Origin: Tetmemena sp. SeJ-2015
Taxonomy: Eukaryota > Ciliophora > Spirotrichea > Sporadotrichida > Oxytrichidae
NCBI GenBank assembly: GCA_027382625.1
Contig: JAJKFJ010022488.1
Location: forward strand, 1 to 64,000
Length of the DNA: 64,000 nucleotides
Direction of reading: 5' to 3'
Shown here: piece after piece, positions 36,134 through 46,257 of the stretch
Position numbering within the stretch: the first letter of the stretch is position 1
Layout: every line of letters begins with the position of its first letter
The notes under the pieces: generated by a model
What the model saw: the letters and a program-made list of their open reading frames with translations, nothing else
The model's database searches: none
Told to the model about the DNA's origin: nothing
Program-made: the position numbers and the translations under genes

Positions 36134-38571
36134 ATGGAAAATTTTGTGTCAGATGAGGAGGAGCAGCAGCTCGTGGATCTGTTCGATTAAGAGTTGGAGT
36201 ATACTGACTTCAAAGCGAGGCAGCACTAGCGAAAACTTTTAACTAAGAGAAAGTATCCAAAGGGACTGGACGAGGAAGAGTGCCTTAAAAAAAGAGAGGC
36301 AAGAGATTTTAATGACTATGGTAGTGATGAGAACCCTGATTAATAAGACCGCCTTCAGGAATTAGAGCCAGAGGATGCCATTAAAATTGAATCAGATGGC
36401 AAGAAAACATTGGAACCTAGAAATAAGAGGCAAAAGAAAGAAGACTCAAAGTCAGAAATGCAAAAGAAGGTCATTGCTAATCAAACTTCAGTAAATGATA
36501 ACAAATGTAAGAAGAAATTTCAATTAAGACAAGTATAGATGAGTTGAAGCCTCAAGAGAAAATCTATCTCTCTAATCTTCCAAATGCAAATATGTACGAG
36601 AGATCCTTCATGCATAAAGAACCATTAAGCTTTGGTAATTTTAACTTCTTCTAATAACTTTAATTCATAGTGATTGTTTCTTAAAAGAATGAGTACATAT
36701 TTACTATGTCAGTGGATGGGTACTTAAAGTTTTGGAAGAAAGTTCAGGGCGGTATAGAATTTGTAAAGACCTATAGAGCTCACCTTTCTAAAATTACTGG
36801 GTGCAGTTTGTCAAGTAATGAAACTCGTCTGGCCACAGTCAGTGGTCCAGACTAGTCGGTCAAGATATTCGATGTGGTGAACTTTGACCTAATGCATCAG
36901 ATTAAGTTGAAGTTCATTCCTGATTGCTGCGAGTTCATTCACAAAAAGTCTAGTTTCTCTGCTGTACTTGCAGTTGCTGAGTAAGTAAAGTTATAAGTAT
37001 TAACTAGTATATAGGCTAAACTAACCAAGGATCCATATTATAAAAGCAGAGACAGCTGAAGGACAGGTATCCAAAGTGCTGAAGGACATTCATTTCCATC
37101 CAATCATTTAAATTAAGTTTTTTATTTAAATTAATCAGGGTAATGAAGTTCTGCAGTGAATTAGACGTAGTTATATCCACTGATGAAAATGGTTTGATTG
37201 AGTTGTGGGATCCAGAGACCTATGAATTTCCCTCTGACAGTTTGAAGATCAAGTTTGAATTGGTATCAGACACTGATCTCCTAGATCTCGTGAAGAATAA
37301 AACTTGTGCATTAAGCATGACAGTTAGCAATGATGGACAAAAAATCATAATGTACTGCAAAGATAGAAAGATAAGACTATTCCGCATAGCAGATGGAAAA
37401 CTTTTAAAGACCTTTGATGAGACATTATAAACTTATATTGAATAATAGTAGCTCGTCAAATCCAAATAGGACCCAATGTATCTAGATAAAGCAGATTTTG
37501 AAAGAAGGTTGATAGTTGAAAGAGATATTGAAAAGAACTGGGACTATAAACTCAAGGCTGAGGCTAATAGTTTTGCTTATTTAAGCACCCCTTCTATCGG
37601 ATTTGATGAGACAGATAGCTTTATCTACTTTGGATCCTTAATGGGCATCAAGATTGTAAACATTAGAACTAAGACTCTTTCTAAAATAGTTGGAAAGGTG
37701 AAAGTACAGAAAGATTTATACAAATTGGTTCTTTCTAAGGAAAGCCAAGTCGCCTACCTTAAATATCAGGGCTTTAACTTGCTGGAATCGGAGGCAAATC
37801 AGCCTAAGAGAAAGGAATAGATCCTACGTTTACATGCTCAGCCTATAAAAAGAACAGGTTTTACTTATTCACTCAGAGAGAGCCTGAAGATGTTGAGGAA
37901 GATACAGCTTTGCAATAACAAAACAAAGCATTTTAACCATCAAGTGCAGTTGCCTAGTTAATGCAGCAGATGTAATAGGGAAGAGATGTCTTCAATGAAA
38001 AAATAGGTAATGAAGCTGAAGAGGGTTCATAAGCAGAGAAGGGCAGTTTACAAAAGCAAATGCCAGATAGAGTTATCATATATACTTCCTTTGGAGAGAT
38101 ACACTGCTAACTTTATCCTCACTTGTGTCCAAAAACTGTAGAGAATTTCACCGAGCTGTCTAAAAGAGGATATTACGATAATGTGATCTTCCACAGAGTG
38201 ATTAAGAGCTTTATGATTTAGACTGGCGATCCAAATGGGGATGGAACTGGAGGAGAATCAATTTGGGGAGAAGAGTTTGAAGACGAATTATGTGATGAGT
38301 TAAACCATAATTAGCCTTTCATGCTTTCAATGGCCAACTGCGGTCCAACACTAATGCATCCTAGTTCTTTATAACAACAGTGCCTGCAACTTGGTTAAAT
38401 GGCAAGCATACTGTATTTGGAAAAGTCACCAGAGGCATGGAGGTCGTTCAAGAAATAGAGAAAACTAGAGTGGATGCAAGTCACAAGCCATTGATGGACA
38501 TTAAAATATCTGGAATGAAAGTATTTGAAACACAGACTGAGGGAGCAGAAGACAAGAAACCTAAAAAGTGA
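36134..38571 (+). CDS. PPWD1-like WD40-repeat peptidyl-prolyl isomerase
   Basis: PPWD1 is a spliceosome-associated protein with N-terminal WD40 repeats and a C-terminal cyclophilin domain. After an acidic/basic N-terminus comes [18 protein letters not shown], then [16 protein letters not shown] WD repeats ([20 protein letters not shown]), [17 protein letters not shown] and [19 protein letters not shown]. The cyclophilin domain (from about 38060) reads [36 protein letters not shown], the catalytic-region FHR and [24 protein letters not shown] and [16 protein letters not shown]. Short introns lie at 36635-36670 and 36981-37014, and an IES at 37107-37132. A 1-nt deletion near 38350 splits the cyclophilin frame (GPNT). 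TGA is at 38569-38571. Confidence 0.9.
37102..37137 (+). other. IES in PPWD1-like gene, pointer AATCA, 31 nt eliminated
   Basis: AATCA at 37102-37106 and 37133-37137 flank 26 nt of almost pure A/T. Removal joins LKDIHFHPI to [14 protein letters not shown] in one frame, matching PPWD1 spacing. There are no GT-AG ends. An internal near-repeat ATTTAAATTAA is also present but does not restore the frame. Confidence 0.85.
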
Positions 38572-38694
38572 TCAGCTAAGAAATTTCAGCTACTAATTCT
38601 AGAGTTAACTTGACTTAGATAGTGTGATTTAGCTAATTAATTAAAGAAATACGTTTAAAATTAGAATCATAAAAATTTAATTGCGATAAAAGGC

Positions 38695-38699
38695 AAAAA
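38695..38699 (-). terminator. RNA polymerase III terminator of tRNA-Gly
   Basis: Five T residues on the minus strand, starting 4 nt past the tRNA 3' end, are the standard Pol III stop signal. Confidence 0.7.
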
Positions 38700-38702
38700 T
38701 TA

Positions 38703-38773
38703 TGCGCCTGCCGGGAATTGAACCCGGGTCGCATCGATGGCAACGATGCATTCTACCACTAAACCACAAGCGC
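38703..38773 (-). tRNA. tRNA-Gly (anticodon GCC)
   Basis: The minus strand folds as a complete tRNA. The acceptor stem GCGCTTG pairs with CAGGCGC, and the discriminator is A. The D arm contains the B-block-type GGTTTAGTGGTAGAAT segment. The anticodon stem CATCG/CGATG carries loop TTGCCAT, anticodon GCC. The T arm is CCCGGGTTCAATTCCCGG. There is no intron and CCA is not encoded, as expected in eukaryotes. It stands alone between two protein genes and is followed by a T5 terminator. Confidence 0.95.
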
Positions 38774-38975
38774 GTACTTGAAAGCCTCTCTACAAAACTC
38801 CTTTATAAAATGGTTTGAGAGCTTTCCTTGAATTATGGTCGAAATTGATCTTAAGGAACTAAGACAAATTACAGAAAAAGTTTCTTAATTAAATTTAAAT
38901 TGCAATTGCTATGCTAGCTTAAAATGCGTATTTATTTACAACAAACTATCTCAATTATTCTAAAGAAATGGAAGT

Positions 38976-39324
38976 TCAGTTTTCTCTCCACTAATAGCTG
39001 CATTTGGTGCACTTGTAGAAAGTAGTCATCGGCTCATCGGCGCTTCTGATCTGTATTTGCATAAAGTAAGCTCTTCTGTTTCCGCACTTCTGGCAATCTG
39101 CATCAGTTTGATCTACATTTTCCCAAGCCTCTTTTCCTCCGAGCACATCATCTACCTCCTTCCTTTAATTTATATATGAGTAACAATATCCTCTCTAGAT
39201 GCATTTTCTTTTCGAATGGTTGGTCAACCACAAATATGTAAGGGCACGTTTTGCAAAAGAATCTGAAGTCTGAGTGTGTCTTCTCGATCAGAAGCAAGTT
39301 TGCGCAAGTTGGACAAAACAGCAT
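38976..39324 (-). CDS. RNA polymerase III subunit RPC11/POLR3K-like
   Basis: Small zinc-ribbon subunit of RNA polymerase III that supports termination and RNA cleavage. From ATG 39322-39324 it reads MLFCPTCANLLLIEKTHSDF with the N-terminal ribbon CPTC...CKTCPYIF. After an IES comes KEVDDVLGGKEAWENVD, the conserved linker. The C-terminal ribbon is CQKCGNRRAYFMQIQIRSAD followed by EPMTTFYKCTKC. The RSADEPMTTFYKC string holds the acidic cleavage hairpin of TFIIS-like ribbons. Predicted length after IES removal is 106 residues, against about 108 in animals. TGA is at 38976-38978 on the minus strand. Confidence 0.92.
39161..39192 (-). other. IES in POLR3K gene, pointer AGGA (TCCT on + strand), 28 nt eliminated
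   Basis: TCCT at 39161-39164 and 39189-39192 flank 24 AT-rich nt. Removal on the minus strand joins MHLERK to EVDDVLGG without gap against the family and restores the frame; unremoved, the frame meets TGA. Confidence 0.85.
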
Positions 39325-39451
39325 GTTTGTTATTATAAATGACTGCGATAGATTTCTTAGACTTGCAAAGAGTGGGTTGCTAAGTTATTGTGTTATCAAT
39401 AATGATTCATTTTGTTATATTTCACAATTATGTATTTACTTCTTCCACTAA

Positions 39452-40211
39452 TATTGCCTCTCCTTATTCTATTGAGTATCCAGAGGAGAATGTAATTTAA
39501 CAAATGGGCACTTGCTTTATTAGGTTGCAAAATTTAAATTAGATTGCATTCAATAAAAATCTGATTTTTACCTTATAAACGAATTTCTTTTGTTCAATGC
39601 ATTTCTTCTATCTCTAAATAGTCATTTAATTAAGAAAGTAAATATTTTAGATGTTTTTGAATTGCTAAACGTTTTTGAAAAAATAAAACTATACAAAAAA
39701 TTTTTAATAAGCAAATTTTCAAAATCATAAATAAGAAATTAATTTAATTTGTACTTCAATCTTAAATAATTTATAACTTAGAAATTAAAATTATTATTTT
39801 TTTTATATTTTTATAAGGCTTTAAAATTTGAGATAACTTTTTCTATATATTTTATTCTAGCCTAAATTATGATTTAATTCAAGAGATCAAACCTATATTT
39901 TATAATAAAAGATCTTTATAATTCAGTTAAAAATACGAAAGAGTTGCTCTAAAGCATATTTTATCTTAAAACGACTATCCCATATTTTAATTTAAAAACA
40001 AATGTCTCTATTTTATATCTAAAATAAATTCAATTAAACACAGGTGCCTAAATGAAAAAATTAAATGCTATCTCCAATCATTTTATAAGTCAGGAGGTAA
40101 ATTTAAGGTGAGTGGGCAAATCTTATAAGAGAAAATCATTAAAAGGAATAGTTAATAATTCATTATACTAGAAATCAGAAAGATATCTTCCCATCGCAAC
40201 TTAATCACAAC
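39452..40211. other. AT-rich intergenic DNA
   Basis: About 760 nt of A/T-rich sequence between the POLR3K gene and the aminopeptidase gene. I see no credible coding frame, RNA gene or repeat in it. Confidence 0.5.
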
Positions 40212-42021
40212 ATGCAAAAGAAAGTTAGCACTTTGCTTCTATAAGAGGCACAGACTTATGCCCAACACGTAGTCAAAGCTATAAACGAATCTTGCACTCA
40301 CTTCCATGCAGTCAACTATTGCAAGAGAACTCTCTCTGAAAACGGATTCAACGAGATCAAGGAAGTGTAAGAATAACATCAGATTCCACAACATATTTGC
40401 TATCATTACTTAACCAAATTTATTAACTCCTTTCTATAGAGATAAATGGAACCTTGAGAGTGGAAAGAGTTACTTCTTCACTAGAAACAACTCTACTTTA
40501 GTCGCTTTCATAGTGGGCAGCTAAGTTCCTACTTCAGGAATTTCCTTGTTTAAGATTATCGGATGTCACACCGACTCCCCAGTGCTCAAGCTAGCTCCAG
40601 TCTCTAATCAATTTTGCTTTTTTTCTAAGATTGAAAACAAGGGTGGATTCCAGCAACTTGCAGTGCAGCTATATGGTGGTGGTCTTTGGCACACCTGGTT
40701 CGACAGAGACCTCACTCTTGCTGGAAAAGTTATCGTTCAAGACGAAGATGGAAAGCTAGTCAGCAAGTATTGGAGATGTGAGGAGCCAATCCTTTTATTT
40801 ATAAATATTATATCCTCAAAGTTCCTAATCTGGCTATTCACTTGACAGATAGAAGTGGAACTTTCGAGCCAAACAAAGAATCTCACACCAAGCCAATTCT
40901 GGCCAGTTCTATTGTGGATTAACTCCTTGGAGAAGAGGTCAAGGCTATTCCTGAAGAGGAGGATCAAATAATATTTTTTGACAAGTACAACGTGGAGGAG
41001 AAGCATTTCAAAACACTTCTCGACAGAATCTCAAATGACTTGAACATCCAGAGAGGTAAGATAGTCGACTTCGAATTGAATGTGATTGATGCACAACCTT
41101 CTCAGATTATGGGTCTGCACAAAGAGTTCATATCTTCTCCAAGAATAGACAACCTTGGTTCCTCGCTTGTTTCTCTCGACACAATTATTGATGTCCACAG
41201 ACAGGGACAGGATAATGCAGAAATTTCTATGATTATGCTATTCGACCACGAAGAAATAGGATCTCAATCTGCACAGGGAGCTGATTCTAACATGGCTGGT
41301 GAGGTAACTCTCAGAATCTTCGAATCTCTGAGCCCTGACCACAAAATGAGCGACTACTACAGAGCCATCAGAAAGAGTTTCCTCCTCTCGGCCGATATGG
41401 CTCATGGCCTTCATCCTAACTATCTATTATGGCAAATGTAAATTAATTAATTGTATAATGAAAATAATTATTTATAAATTAATATCAAACCTTAAGAAAA
41501 TAATTTTACTTGAAATATGTGAAATGAGATAGTCTCAATAAATGCAACTTAGAATTTAAATAAAATAAGAAATTAAAAGGGATATATAATTTATAGTAAA
41601 TAAGTGAAAAGATAATTTATATTGATTATAGTATTAAACTGATTGTTAGAATATTTATCAGGAGAAGCATCAGCCCCAGCACACTCCAAAGATCCACCAC
41701 GGTATCGTGATTAAGACTAACTCAAATCAAAGATATGCCACTGATGCAGTTTCTGCAACTATTGTGCGCGCAGTAGCTCGTGAGGCAGATGTTCCCATTT
41801 AGGAATTCATCGTGAAGAATGACTCCATGTGCGGCTCAACTATCGGCCCAATGATGGCTGCAAACGCTGGATTAAAGACTGCAGATGTGGGAGCACCTAT
41901 GCTCGGCATGCACAGCATCAGAGAAACTTGTGGAGTCATCGACCTCGTCCACTATAAGAATCTCTTCAGCAGCTTCTTCCTCAACTACTCAAAGATCTCT
42001 AATAATCTCCTTGAGGAATGA
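40212..42021 (+). CDS. aspartyl aminopeptidase (M18 family, DNPEP-like)
   Basis: Cytosolic zinc aminopeptidase that removes N-terminal Asp/Glu from peptides. From ATG 40212 it reads MQKKVSTLLLQEAQTYAQ, then FHAVNYCKRTL. An intron (40367-40439) is followed by DKWNLESGKSYFFTRNNSTL. Metal-binding and active-site blocks are visible: GCHTDSPVLKL, GGGLWHTWFDRDLTLAGKV, DVHRQGQDNAEISM, MLFDHEEIGSQSAQGAD, LSADMAHGLHPNY, KNDSMCGSTIGPMMA and LGMHSIRETCG. These cover the expected His/Asp/Glu ligands of the dinuclear zinc site. Three IESs (pointers TCTAA, ATCCT and TATC) interrupt it; once they and the intron are removed the protein is full length and essentially free of frameshifts, which makes this the cleanest locus in the window. 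TGA is at 42019-42021. Confidence 0.93.
40603..40628 (+). other. IES 1 in aminopeptidase gene, pointer TCTAA, 21 nt eliminated
   Basis: TCTAA at 40603-40607 and 40624-40628 flank 16 T-rich nt. Removal turns an in-frame 7-residue insert into the expected KLAPVSKIENKGGFQQL. Confidence 0.85.
40789..40816 (+). other. IES 2 in aminopeptidase gene, pointer ATCCT, 23 nt eliminated
   Basis: ATCCT at 40789-40793 and 40812-40816 flank 18 A/T nt. Removal joins RCEEPI to LKVPNLAIHLTDRSG and restores the frame. Confidence 0.9.
41421..41659 (+). other. IES 3 in aminopeptidase gene, pointer TATC, 235 nt eliminated
   Basis: TATC at 41421-41424 and 41656-41659 flank 231 nt of AT-rich DNA full of stops and without usable GT-AG ends. 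Removal gives MAHGLHPNYQEKHQPQHTPK, the invariant active-site region, in one frame. Confidence 0.93.
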
Positions 42022-42121
42022 GAAAACTTTCACAACACTAATTGTTTGAGATATTTGTTTAGATAAATTAAAAATTAATCCATAACTAATCGATCTTAAA
42101 GTCTTTGCACTCAGTTAATCT

Positions 42122-42274
42122 TCATCCTTCTTTTGGCTCTTCTTTGAAAAAAATTAAAGAAGTGGTGACTAGCTTCAGCTTTCTCTTCCTTAAATAAGTA
42201 TTATTTAAATTATCCTGCTGGACAATTTTGGCTTGCTGAGGCTCGTGATGACGCTTTTTGTTAATGAGAGGCAT
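42122..42274 (-). CDS. very small charged protein, unknown
   Basis: Minus-strand frame from ATG 42272-42274 to TGA 42122-42124. It begins MPLINKKRHHEPQQAKIVQQ. Two AT-rich inserts with direct repeats (TCCT 42187-42190/42213-42216; GAA 42146-42148/42159-42161) behave like IESs. Removing both gives a 37-residue product ending EEKAEASHHFKEEPKEG. The coding texture before and after the inserts is consistent, but such a short product is weak evidence and it could be one segment of a larger gene. No family is recognised. Confidence 0.4.
   Translation of the reverse strand: MPLINKKRHHEPQQAKIVQQDNLNNTYLRKRKLKLVTTSLIFFKEEPKEG
42187..42216 (-). other. probable IES, pointer AGGA (TCCT on + strand), 26 nt eliminated
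   Basis: TCCT at 42187-42190 and 42213-42216 flank 22 A/T nt in the small minus-strand ORF. Removal joins AKIVQQE to EKAEASHHF in frame. There is no homologue to confirm it. Confidence 0.45.
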
Positions 42275-42475
42275 GTTGATATAGCGCAATAAACAAGCAT
42301 TTTAAAAATTTATTATGGTATTATTTATTTATTTGGGTGATAGTGAGAACGCTGAGTAGGAAAGAAAGATTCATCAAGATCATAATGATTATATTGAGAG
42401 CAATTTAATATGGCTGTAATGAAACTGATTGATTGGTTTATTTGTTATTAATATTTAGATATAAAATGTCTCTTA

Positions 42476-43231
42476 CCATCAAATCAACCTTCAACTTGGT
42501 CGCTCTCACTGTCTCAGACAAGCGCCTTCTACTTTGCCATGTAGTTTGTGAACAACATCAGGCCACTCAAGATGAAGACCTCACCCAAGGCACTCATCAA
42601 TTTGCAGGATGTATTTATCGACCCCATGGAGAGAATGCAAACATTCGTCTTTGCCTTCGATCTGCTAGTCGCCCTCTACACTTCAAATAGTATAAGTATC
42701 ATATAGTGATGTGAAGAATGGTTTACTTTGTTTACTAATGGCCTCTTTGGGATAAGATAAAGGCAAAGCTAATCTACTTCCAATTCGAGGCAGTCGTTGC
42801 AGAAAAGAGTGACTGCAGCAACCTCTTCCTCGCCATCCTTTTCGTCCTCCTATCCAAGGTATTTGATCTATTGAGTTTGCAAATTATTTTCACTAATTTC
42901 CCAATCTAATTTGATATGAGTAGTAGTATTAACTTTATTTAGGGAATTGCACTCGTCACTTTGATTGGAGTGTTTTAAATGACTATTACTGAGATTGAAA
43001 AGATCAACAGCGAGTACAAAAACGAAAAACAAGACCAGTAAGATATTTAAAGCAAGTCTAATTCGTTGTAGAGATGTACTTAGTTTCCTCAGAGATCAAT
43101 AGCAATTCGCATACTACGCAAAGGTCCTCAACATAATCATTTCTTATAAGATAAAGCACGATGGATAGATGGATTCTTTGGTTCAGAATAGATTAAGATT
43201 ATAAATTTACAAATATAACTTTCTAAAATGA
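42476..43231 (+). CDS. small membrane protein, unknown
   Basis: From ATG 42476 (MSLTIKSTFNLVALTV), with a frameshift near 42520, it continues as SAFYFAMQFVNNIRPLKMKT and LQDVFIDPMERMQTFVFAFD. After a messy join around 42690-42740 it reads WPLWDKIKAKLIYFQFEAVV. One clear membrane segment spans a GT-AG intron (about 42861-42942): NLFLAILFVLLSK then GIALVTLIGVF. A hydrophilic helical tail follows (EIEKINSEYKNEKQDQ). The last TGA (43229-43231) overlaps the start codon of the next gene by 3 nt. Codon usage is that of a well-expressed gene. I recognise no family. Confidence 0.55.
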
Positions 43232-44360
43232 AAACTAGAGTCATATCCGCTGCTTCCCTCGTCATTCTTCTCTTATTTGGACTTTCTATTCAAACTAAAC
43301 TTATTAAATTTGGAAAAAAATTGAAAATTTTTAGTTATTATGTTATACCAGAAAGCATCCAGTGAGGCAGGAAGTTATTGATGAGATCAAGCTCAAAGCA
43401 AAACTTGGACTCCAATGGAGCTTCATCAAAACAGGCTAAGAGACGTTCATCCTGAATAAATACAAAAGAGATTAGGAAATAAGGGAGTGCAGCCAACTCC
43501 ATTCTCATTCTTAGATAAACTATTTAAGTGGTCTCCTTTCAGTCACGGACTCAGAAGCTATGCAATTGACAAAGGCTTTTTATCCCAGTCTACGGATTTA
43601 TTTTATTTAACTCAGTCTACTAAAGACCATCTACTATTAAAATTAATTAGAATTTTATCCAGTCCTTTAATAAAGCATTCCCGATTCATATGACTTCAGA
43701 GATAATTACCCAAACTGCACGAGGTCTATTAGGGACCAAGGTGACTGTGGCGCTTGCTGGGCATTCACTGGTTCCGGTATGCTAGCTGACAGAATCTGCA
43801 AAGAGACTGACTAAAAGGTGAATGTGGAACTTTCAATAACTGATATGGTGGACTGCAGCTTAGAAAACTTTGCTTGCTAAGGTGGCTACCTCATGAATGC
43901 CCTTGACTTTTTGATGAACGAAGGCACAGTCACTGATGAATGCAAGCCTTATAACGAGAATTAGCACGACTGCAAGTACACTTGCCATAAAAAGGGCGTC
44001 GAGTATAAAAAGCATTACTGCGCACCTGGTACTCTTAAGATTCTCACATCTGCCGCTCAAATCAAACACGAGATTATGAACAACGGACCTATAATGGCAG
44101 GTCTAAGTGTTTATGAGGATTTCATGAACTACGCAAGTGGTGACTACTAGCAAGTATCAAACGACTTAGTGGGAGCTCATGCTGTAAAGATGATAGGCTG
44201 GAGGACAACTGACTCAGGCAAGACCAGCTGGCTCATTCAAAACCAGTGGAACACTGACTGGGGAATGGATGGATATGCATATATGCTTGAGGGAGCTGCT
44301 GGCATTGATTCAATTGGAATATCTTGCATGCCTGAACTAGACAACATAGAATTTGAATGA
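43228..44360 (+). CDS. papain-family cysteine protease (cathepsin)
   Basis: C1A peptidase, probably lysosomal or secreted. ATG 43228 opens a signal peptide (MKTRVISAASLVILLLFGLS). A propeptide-like segment follows the IES at 43296-43346 (RQEVIDEIKLKAKLGLQWSF, NKYKR). The mature domain starts around 43685 with PDSYDFRDNYPNC. The catalytic Cys lies in QGDCGACWAF, the His in GAHAVKMIGW and the Asn in NQWNTDWG, so the triad is complete. The region 43490-43680 does not read cleanly. It contains the direct repeat CAGTCTAC (43586-43593 and 43613-43620) and near-repeats of TTTTATCC, so at least one more IES is likely between the propeptide and the mature domain. TGA is at 44358-44360. Confidence 0.88.
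43294..43348 (+). other. IES in cathepsin gene, pointer AC, 53 nt eliminated
   Basis: AC at 43294-43295 and 43347-43348 flank 51 AT-rich nt directly after the signal peptide. Removal joins GLSIQT to RKHPVRQEVIDEIK; left in place, the frame meets TGA. The pointer is only 2 nt, so the exact cut site is uncertain. Confidence 0.7.
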
Positions 44361-44645
44361 GAATTAGCTTTCCAGTTTATCTGAGAGACTTCTCGTTTAT
44401 GAAAATCTAAGTTTAGCTACTTATCAATATCTCAATCTATCTATTTTTAACTCCTCTTAATAAATAATTAGAAGCTTGGTCGAAGGTTTGGTCTAAAAGA
44501 ATCTAATAATTGTAATAGAATAATGCAGACGGTGATTTAGCAAGGAAAGATGATAATGCTTAATAGCCTTAAATCTTAGCCATATCTTACTCGATTCTCT
44601 AACTAAATCTTATTATAATAAAGATTTCGATATTAAACGAGTAGA
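44361..44645. other. intergenic DNA
   Basis: AT-rich spacer between the cathepsin and phosphoserine aminotransferase genes. I see nothing recognisable in it. Confidence 0.5.
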
Positions 44646-45831
44646 ATGGAACAAGCAGCACATACTAAAGTTTTCAACTTTTCAGCAGGGCCCTGCATCC
44701 TCCCCTAGGACGTTTTAAAGCAAGCCCAGGATGAGATGATGAACTGGCACGGCTCTGGTATCTCTGTACTTGAGATGTCCCACAGATCAAAGGAGTTCAT
44801 TTCAATTGCAGAGACTGCAGAGAAGGATCTTAGAGAATTAATCAAGCATATACTTATATTGGAGAATTGATGTAGATTCCCCAGAACTATCACGTTTTCT
44901 TCTTCCAAGGAGGTGCTTCCATGCAATTTTCAGCAATCCCTTTCAATCTCTGCAAAGACAAGACCAAGACTACTTACTTGACTACTGGAGCCTGGTCTGA
45001 GCAAGCTATCAAGGAAGCAAAGAAGGTTTGCCAAGCTTCTGAGGCTACTCCAGAGCACAAAACTTTCAACACTGTGCCTTCACCAGATACTTGGTAGATT
45101 GATGCCGAGTCCTCTTACTTCCATTATTGCGATAACGAGACCATCCACGGAGTAGAATTCAACGACTTCCCCTATGAGAAGGTCCCAGAGGGAGTTACCC
45201 TTGTATGCGACATGAGTTCAAACTTCGCTACTAGACCTGTCGACTGGAACAAGTACGGAGTTGTATACGCCGGAGCTCAGAAGAATCTTGGACCTGCAGG
45301 TGTTTGCGTGGTTATTGTGAGAGAAGACTTGGTAGGCCATCAAAGACCCGACACCCCAATTCTGTTTGACTGGAAAACTTTCAGAGATGCACCCACTAAA
45401 TTCCATAACACTCCTGCCTGTTATCCCATCTATGTCACTGGCCTCAACATTGCCTTGATGAAGTCACATGGCCTTGCTCACTACCAAGAGCTTGCAGCAA
45501 GAGAGCTTCTCTCCTCTACGATTACATTAACTTGAATTTAGAAATAGATTAAGAAATTTATGGAGATAAATAATTGATGGTTCCGAGGGCTACTATAGCA
45601 ACCCTGTTGAGCCCAAGTACAGAAGCAGAACTAACATTCCTTTCAGAGTTAAGAAAGGACGAGAAACTTGAAAACAAGTTCCTCGCTGAAGCTCAAAAGC
45701 TTGGCCTTATCGAACTTAAGGGACACAGATCAGTAGGAGGATGCAGAGCTTCATGCTATAACGCCATGCCCATCGAAGGAGTGGAGGCACTAGTAGCTTT
45801 CATGCAGAAATTCAGAGCCGAGAACCCTTGA
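44646..45831 (+). CDS. PSAT1: phosphoserine aminotransferase
   Basis: PLP enzyme of serine biosynthesis that converts 3-phosphohydroxypyruvate plus glutamate to phosphoserine. From ATG 44646 it reads [20 protein letters not shown], the family start, then [16 protein letters not shown]. After the first IES come [18 protein letters not shown] and [15 protein letters not shown]. The PLP lysine lies in [13 protein letters not shown]. The C-terminus reads [12 protein letters not shown] and [16 protein letters not shown]. Two IESs (pointers GAGAATT and ATT) interrupt the gene. Two small frameshifts (about 45505 and 45655) remain after their removal and look like sequencing indels. Length is about 370 residues, as expected. 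TGA is at 45829-45831. Confidence 0.93.
44833..44868 (+). other. IES 1 in PSAT1 gene, pointer GAGAATT, 29 nt eliminated
   Basis: The 7-nt repeat GAGAATT at 44833-44839 and 44862-44868 flanks 22 AT-rich nt. Removal gives [19 protein letters not shown], a near-invariant family segment, and eliminates an in-frame TGA. Confidence 0.93.
45526..45575 (+). other. IES 2 in PSAT1 gene, pointer ATT, 47 nt eliminated
   Basis: ATT at 45526-45528 and 45573-45575 flank 44 AT-rich nt. Removal joins LLYDYI to [17 protein letters not shown] in one frame. GT-AG ends are absent. Confidence 0.85.
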
Positions 45832-46257
45832 ATCTTTGCAAGTTATTAAGTTAAATATGTCTATATACGTACGCACTTAGTCGTCTGCTATTTTTAATTT
45901 ATTCTCTATATCTTGCAAGATCTTGGTGAGGAATTTATTGCTATAGTGGGGATGATTCAGTTAAGAAAGCGATAAAAGTAAATCAAATGTAAGATTTGGC
46001 CAGGTTTATACCTAAATCAAAGCCAGAATAGGTCATCACCTAGATTTTAAGATTTCAATTATGCAAGGTCCTCAGATCTTATTATCCTCTTATCACAATT
46101 AATTCTTAAATTCACATATTACAGAAGAATTTAAGAGATAGAATGCATTAATTCATCAATTATTTTCATGTTCTAATAAAGTTGAAGTTAGGAAATCAAA
46201 ACCCTTGCATATCTATGATTTTTTATTAATCTTAATCTCGTATCACGCAATTTTAGG
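45832..46257. other. intergenic DNA
   Basis: AT-rich spacer downstream of the PSAT1 gene, with no recognisable gene, RNA or repeat. Confidence 0.5.
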
